The notes beneath the pieces were generated by a model, which worked only from the letters and a program-made list of their open reading frames with translations, had not been told where the DNA came from and made no database searches. The translations under genes were made by a program, and so were the position numbers. Positions 28,581-33,282 of a stretch of 33,282 nucleotides of DNA are shown one piece after another (the stretch's first letter is position 1; each line of letters starts with the position of its first letter). This DNA is from an uncultured Anaerolineales bacterium (lineage in GTDB: Bacteria > Chloroflexota > Anaerolineae > Anaerolineales > Villigracilaceae): NCBI GenBank assembly GCA_903829085.1, contig CAIKOL010000211.1, forward strand, positions 1 through 33,282, read 5' to 3'.

Positions 28581-28609
28581 AGTTTAGCAAGTTTGCCAGC
28601 CTAGGTCAA
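28581..28609 (-). promoter_or_regulatory. Promoter of NBR1-Ig lipoprotein
   Basis: Minus strand TTGACC-N17-TAAACT followed by GGAGAAGGAG SD. Confidence 0.75.
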
Positions 28610-28654
28610 TGGGTAGAAAGGGTGACCGGGAAGTATTGCCGAACCAAGGCAGGA

Positions 28655-29872
28655 TTAAAAAAGGACTGGTTGAATTGCAGCCCGCCGACCATCCAATAGC
28701 AGGAAGGGAGCGGCTTTTTCAGCCAAAACCCCCAATTTTCTCAAGGAGGTCACATCCCTGATGCTTGCCTGGCGACGTGCCTGCAGGATGATATCAGCGC
28801 CCTTTGGCCCAATTCCAGGGATGCGAAGCAACATATGACGGTCGGCGCGGTTAATCTCAATTGGCTGGTCCTTCAAATTCTGCTGCGCCCAAGCAAGTTT
28901 TGGATCACTCTGAACCGGGAGACTACCATCTGTTCCAAAGGGCAGTTCCTCCAAATCGAAGCCGTAATCCCGAAGCAGGAAGGAGGCCTGGTACAGGCGG
29001 TGTTCCCGGATGGGAGGGGTAGGCGCCTGGTTTTCCAGCGGGGTTCCGGGGATGGGGTTAAAACGTGAATAATAGGCGCGCTTGAGGCCGAGACGATGGT
29101 AAAGATAAGAGGTGGCAGTCAGCAATTCAAGATCCGATTCACCGGCACCTCCCGCAACAAACTGGGTCACAGAGGAGGGCCAGCGGCCGTTCCAGCCGCG
29201 AGAGGCCGGCTGGCTGCGGCGAATTTCGTCCATCCACTTTAACGGCTGGAGCAGTTCTTCAATAAACTGTTTGTGAGGAGCCAGGCGAAGAAGGCGTTCG
29301 GTGTTGGGCGCCTCGAGGTTGACCGACACCCGGTCAGCCAACTGCATGGCGCGTTCCACCTGGGCGCGCTCAGCCCCGGGCATCACCTTGAGATGAATAT
29401 AGCCATGGAAACCCAGTTTATGACGCAAAATGTCAGCGGTATCGATGAGTTTATCCTGTGAACGGACCCCGCCCCCGGCAACGCCTGAGCTGAGAAACAA
29501 TCCCTCGGTGAGACCTTTGCGGGTGAGCATGAAAAACAGGCGGGCGAATTCCTCCGGTTGGAAGGTGGCACGCCGGAAATCCCGTCCAGCGCGGAAGGGG
29601 CAATAATAGCAATCACGCTCGCAGACGGAGGAGAGCAGGGTTTTCAGGAGCTTGATGTGTTGGCCGTTTGGTAGAACAGCGGGATGTACAAAGACAGAGT
29701 CGGGGCAGTTGTCAGTCCGGTCAAGATAGGGACCTTCGCTTGCAAGCAGCCTGGAGGATAGATCCGGCTTCCTGCCCAACCCAAAGGGCCGGCCGGCGAC
29801 AAAACAACGCTCTTCATCTGTTTCGAAGGACATCTGTTCTGACAGGGTTTTCAAGCGGACAAGAGCATCCAT
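28655..29872 (-). CDS. Radical SAM protein with C-terminal HhH domain (putative DNA modification/repair family)
   Basis: 'SSVCERDCYYCPFRAGRDFRRATFQPEEFA' CxxxCxxC; C-terminal 'INRADRHMLLRIPGIGPKGADIILQARR' HhH. Matches my recollection of the rSAM_link_UDG family. Confidence 0.9.
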   Translation of the reverse strand: MDALVRLKTLSEQMSFETDEERCFVAGRPFGLGRKPDLSSRLLASEGPYLDRTDNCPDSVFVHPAVLPNGQHIKLLKTLLSSVCERDCYYCPFRAGRDFRRATFQPEEFARLFFMLTRKGLTEGLFLSSGVAGGGVRSQDKLIDTADILRHKLGFHGYIHLKVMPGAERAQVERAMQLADRVSVNLEAPNTERLLRLAPHKQFIEELLQPLKWMDEIRRSQPASRGWNGRWPSSVTQFVAGGAGESDLELLTATSYLYHRLGLKRAYYSRFNPIPGTPLENQAPTPPIREHRLYQASFLLRDYGFDLEELPFGTDGSLPVQSDPKLAWAQQNLKDQPIEINRADRHMLLRIPGIGPKGADIILQARRQASIRDVTSLRKLGVLAEKAAPFLLLDGRRAAIQPVLF

Positions 29873-29878
29873 ATCCCC

Positions 29879-29906
29879 ATTATAGGACAGATGTTCTAAT
29901 TGTCAA
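29879..29906 (-). promoter_or_regulatory. Promoter of radical SAM gene with embedded LexA-like dyad
   Basis: Minus strand TTGACA-N16-TATAAT-N6-ATG; spacer contains AGAACATCTGTCC. Confidence 0.8.
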
Positions 29907-29940
29907 GGTTGTTACCTAATGACCAGAAAAGAAATAACCG

Positions 29941-31932
29941 CTACACATTCACCCATACTGTCATCTGTGATTCACCGCGATTGGCCCACAGGAAGTAGGG
30001 AATAAAGGTAATATCCTTACCAGAGGTTGTTCTTCCGGTAATCACATCCGTTCCACCAAGCAGGGCGGGGTTGTTGGAAAGACTTAGCGGGTGTTGCAGA
30101 TCCAGACAATCTGCCAGAATATCCACACCCGGGTTATCCTTGCTTTCCAGACAAAAGACCAACGGGCCGCGGGTGAGGGCAATTTTGTTCTGATGACCGC
30201 GAAGACGAGGAGAAGCGCGCCGCAAGGTAAATTGCAAATCAAATTCCACTTCCAGTATATCACCCGGGGACCACACCCGCCGGATAGGAAGGAACCAGGC
30301 CAGGCGGGGGTCATATCCAGAAGCTGGCGTCTCTTTTGATCGGCTTGGCGAGCCGGGTTGTTGGGTCGGAAATGGATCTCCATTGATACAAACATGAAAA
30401 TCACCGGCCCAGGAAGGTATGCGCAAGTGGACAGTGAAATCCATGACGCTCGCGGGATACAGAACGATACGGACCTTGCCATCCCATGGGAAACCGGATT
30501 GGAGGTCAATTTTGACCGGAGAGTCAAGGTTTATTTCCGCCTGGCAACCGATGTACTGATGAACCCAGAGTTGGTTGGCTTGGGATGAAAAGATATATTT
30601 GCCAAGAGAGGCCCAGGTGCGCGATAGATTGGATGGGCAACATGGAACCTGGAACCAGACACGCCGCATAATCCCACCCCGTGAAAGAAGAGGGTTATTG
30701 TAGAGATAGGTATCGCCGCCCAGCCCCATACCAACTGCGGCAGCATTATAGAGCTGCCATTCGAATAAATCGCTGTAACAAGCGTCGCCGGTGATGAGCA
30801 CCATTTCCCAGTTCCAAAACAAGCTGCCAAGGGCAGCACAAGTCTCAGCATATGCAATTTCAGGGTCGAGTTCATAATCCCTTCCAAACCCTTCCAGTTC
30901 AGGGAGCGACCCAATCCCGCCGGTGATATACATGCGGCGGGTGACCATGCGTTCCCAGGCTTTCTGCAAAGTCGAAAGGAGAGTCGGATCTGCATCCTGA
31001 CGATACAACATGGCGAGCGCAGTTTCGAGATAGGTGAACCGGACAGCGTGCCCAACCGGCACTGTCTGTTTGCGAATGGGAGTATGCATCTGGAAGTATT
31101 TACCGGACAGTGCGCTGAGCTGCCAGCGGAGTCTGGCGGTGCGGGGAATTATGGCATGGTTATTGGCAGGCAATTGAAAGGAGGCGTAATCCGGGTGATC
31201 GTCAAGGTAGACCTGTCGCATGGCTTTGACAATTTGATTGCGCACATTCACACGCTCATTTTGAAGGAATATGAGCGCGGAGAAAGGGTGGATCCGGCCG
31301 CGAAGTTCAAGAAATTGGCGGGCAAGTTCCAAATAATGCCAGCGTCCAGTTACCTGGTAGAGACGCAGCAAGGCGATCTCTATCTCCTCATGACCGGAGG
31401 TCCTGCCTAAAGTGCCTTCAAGAAATTCCATCACAAGCAGGTCGGCAGCGCGTCGGGCAATGTTCAGAGCTGAAGCCTCACCGGTGGCTTCATAGTGAGA
31501 GACGCAGGCTTCGATGAGGTGACCGTGGCAATATAGTTCGTGCTCGATCATCAGGTTATCCCAGCGCGAATCGGGAAAGTGAACCTGGTTGTAGGTGAAC
31601 AGGTAACCATCCTTCATCTGGGTTCGGGCAAGGAGGGCGATGAAATCATCCATATGGGACTTGAGGGATCGAATATCGAACGTGGAATGTTGAACATTCA
31701 ATGCGTACACCCATGCAGCTGCATCCAGCCATTTATAAGCATCAGAATCAGCGAAAAACCAGCCTTCGCGGAAACCTTCCTGTTCTCCACAAGCGATACG
31801 AAAATTGTCGATGCAACCGGAGGATTCAAGCATCTGCCATTGGTGAAAGATGGCTTTTTCGGCGTTTATTCTTAAGCGATGAGACCAGAAGGAATCCTGA
31901 ATGAGAACCTGGCGAGGAATGAGTTTGTTCAT
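29941..31932 (-). CDS. GH127-type glycoside hydrolase (beta-L-arabinofuranosidase-like)
   Basis: 'DSFWSHRLRINAEKAIFHQW' N-terminus; 'LEGFGRDYELDPEIAYAETC' and 'QVPCCPSN' match the GH127 acid/base Glu and Zn-Cys motif layout. Confidence 0.9.
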   Translation of the reverse strand: MNKLIPRQVLIQDSFWSHRLRINAEKAIFHQWQMLESSGCIDNFRIACGEQEGFREGWFFADSDAYKWLDAAAWVYALNVQHSTFDIRSLKSHMDDFIALLARTQMKDGYLFTYNQVHFPDSRWDNLMIEHELYCHGHLIEACVSHYEATGEASALNIARRAADLLVMEFLEGTLGRTSGHEEIEIALLRLYQVTGRWHYLELARQFLELRGRIHPFSALIFLQNERVNVRNQIVKAMRQVYLDDHPDYASFQLPANNHAIIPRTARLRWQLSALSGKYFQMHTPIRKQTVPVGHAVRFTYLETALAMLYRQDADPTLLSTLQKAWERMVTRRMYITGGIGSLPELEGFGRDYELDPEIAYAETCAALGSLFWNWEMVLITGDACYSDLFEWQLYNAAAVGMGLGGDTYLYNNPLLSRGGIMRRVWFQVPCCPSNLSRTWASLGKYIFSSQANQLWVHQYIGCQAEINLDSPVKIDLQSGFPWDGKVRIVLYPASVMDFTVHLRIPSWAGDFHVCINGDPFPTQQPGSPSRSKETPASGYDPRLAWFLPIRRVWSPGDILEVEFDLQFTLRRASPRLRGHQNKIALTRGPLVFCLESKDNPGVDILADCLDLQHPLSLSNNPALLGGTDVITGRTTSGKDITFIPYFLWANRGESQMTVWVNV

Positions 31933-31938
31933 ACCATT

Positions 31939-31944
31939 ATTATA
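31939..31944 (-). promoter_or_regulatory. -10 element of GH127 gene
   Basis: TATAAT on minus strand 6 nt upstream of ATG; no clear -35. Confidence 0.5.
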
Positions 31945-32037
31945 TCTCGAGCCGGTATTTCACGGCTTCGGGGTGGGTGAGGGGACTTGTTGGCAGGGTA
32001 TTAGCAGCAGAAAATAAGATATAAGAGCGATTTTTAG

Positions 32038-32065
32038 AACGCCGAAGTCTCCAGACTTCGGCGTT
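32038..32065. repeat. 28-nt perfect palindrome (REP/MITE-like)
   Basis: AACGCCGAAGTCT-CC-AGACTTCGGCGTT, 13-bp arms, 2-nt spacer, in a divergent intergenic region. Confidence 0.85.
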
Positions 32066-32101
32066 CGTTGTTCCATGGACTGGCTTTCTCTGGAGGGGGA
32101 C

Positions 32102-32130
32102 TTGACAGGGGGTAGATTGGAGTATATAAT
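32102..32130 (+). promoter_or_regulatory. Full-consensus sigma70 promoter of the Xer-type recombinase
   Basis: TTGACA-N17-TATAAT. Confidence 0.88.
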
Positions 32131-32136
32131 CATTAT

Positions 32137-32164
32137 GATTTCGATAAGTATTATTATCGATAAC
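32137..32164. promoter_or_regulatory. dif-like / operator-like dyad in recombinase leader
   Basis: GATTTCGATAA-GTATTA-TTATCGATAAC (11-6-11); inner arms TCGATAA/TTATCGA perfectly inverted around a 6-nt centre. Confidence 0.5.
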
Positions 32165-32177
32165 ATAGGAACAGCTC

Positions 32178-33155
32178 ATGGAAAACCCTACGATCGCCCA
32201 AGTCATTAATAAGTACCTGGATACCGTCAAAATGGCCCGCAGCGTGAATACTAGTCGTGCATATGCCAATGGGATGCATGTGTTCACGGCTGTGTTGAAG
32301 GAAAACCAGGTTGACCCGGAGCACTCCCCCGCTTCCATTTTGACAGAAGATTCCGCCTCCTGGATGGCAGATGCACTTAAAGATTATGCACCTTCCACCG
32401 AACAACTTTACCTGGTGGCAACTGTGCGTTTATACGAATACCTGGCAGCTGAAAGGCTGGCTGAGATCAACCTACCCCGGCTACGCCTGCTGCTCCGACA
32501 ACGCAGCCGGAGACCAGGCCAACGGTTACCCCAATTCCCACGAGATGAGATCGAGAAGGTTCTGGAATATGTGAATAGCAGCCTTTACAAATTGTCTGAC
32601 AACTCAGATGAACGGTTACGCGCATTAAGAGATCGCGCCTTCCTACAGACACTAGCGGATACAGGGTTGCGTGTGCATGAGGCGTGCAACTTGCGCCGTG
32701 GAGACGTTGATTGGAACGAGGGGCGCGCCATCGTCATCGGTAAAGGTAACAAGCAGGCTGTTGTGCGCTTCTCCAGACGCAGCATGGCTGCAATCAAAGA
32801 ATATCTTGCCGCCCGAGCCACCCTGGACGGCAGTTCCGGACGCCCGCTGACCTCCCTGCCCCTCTTTGCGCGGCACGACAAGGGCGCCGGGAAAAAGGTA
32901 AAGCCGATCACAACCACAACAGGACGCAACATTGTCAATGAGCGTGTGCGCCAGGCTCTCGGCGACAAGGCGGAAGGCCGCATTACACCGCACTCCTTTC
33001 GTCATTATTTTGTGACCACTGTTCTCCGCTCTTCAGGTAACCTAAAACTCGCCCAGGAGCTGGCGCGGCATGCGAGTATCCAGGTCACTCAACGCTATGC
33101 GCACCTTTCCGATGATGAGCTGGACAAGGGTTACCACGACATTTTCGAGGATTAA
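32178..33155 (+). CDS. Tyrosine recombinase, XerC/XerD-like
   Basis: 325 aa; catalytic set 'DTGLRVHEA', 'GKGNKQAVVRF', 'PHSFRHYF', 'LARHASIQVTQRYAHLS'; SD AGGA. Confidence 0.93.
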   Translation: MENPTIAQVINKYLDTVKMARSVNTSRAYANGMHVFTAVLKENQVDPEHSPASILTEDSASWMADALKDYAPSTEQLYLVATVRLYEYLAAERLAEINLPRLRLLLRQRSRRPGQRLPQFPRDEIEKVLEYVNSSLYKLSDNSDERLRALRDRAFLQTLADTGLRVHEACNLRRGDVDWNEGRAIVIGKGNKQAVVRFSRRSMAAIKEYLAARATLDGSSGRPLTSLPLFARHDKGAGKKVKPITTTTGRNIVNERVRQALGDKAEGRITPHSFRHYFVTTVLRSSGNLKLAQELARHASIQVTQRYAHLSDDELDKGYHDIFED

Positions 33156-33282
33156 GACCAAGTATATGAGCAGGGCTTTCTCAAAGTCTACTGCAAATAG
33201 CGCAGGTTCTTGAGAGAGCCAGGGTATCCCCGCCCCAGGGCGGGGGAAAAGAGGGTCTTGGGGTGTTTCAGGGCGGCTTTGC

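Noticed and set aside
32082-32090. GGCTTTCTC present on both sides of the recombinase gene (also 33174-33182) as possible att/target-site duplication
   Set aside because: Only 9 nt, no boundary evidence; likely chance.
1-33282. CRISPR array, prophage or transposon module
   Set aside because: No regularly spaced repeats, structural phage genes or transposase seen; only one Xer-type recombinase near the right edge.

Overview
The window looks like a chromosomal segment of a Chloroflexota (Anaerolineae-like) bacterium; this lineage call is inference from gene content and lipoprotein style. Most of it is core metabolism and housekeeping. In order: ppdK; a Thr/Pro-linker lipoprotein; a serine carboxypeptidase (S10); a YbaK-type deacylase; a pyruvate/acetoin dehydrogenase E1a-E1b-E2 operon; a methyltransferase; an MFS transporter; a HemW-like radical SAM protein; a divergent EF-G paralogue; a DedA-like protein; a DXD glycosyltransferase; sucCD; an Agl23/GT39-like membrane protein fused to a six-blade NHL propeller; rlmN; a NagD-like HAD phosphatase; clpP; trigger factor with a histone-H1-like tail; tRNA-Leu(UAG); a conserved hypothetical; an NBR1-Ig-like lipoprotein; a radical SAM/HhH 'DNA modification/repair' protein; a GH127 enzyme; and a Xer-type tyrosine recombinase. 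I saw no CRISPR array, prophage module or obvious defence island. The best leads are in the accessory right-hand part: (i) the radical SAM gene has a TTGACA-N16-TATAAT promoter 6 nt from its ATG (predicted leaderless), with a LexA-like dyad inside the promoter spacer and a second copy just inside the gene; (ii) the Xer recombinase has a consensus promoter and an 11-6-11 dif-like dyad in its 5' leader, with a 28-nt perfect palindrome upstream and a structured element downstream. All motif and stem counts were made by eye; no searches or folding were run.
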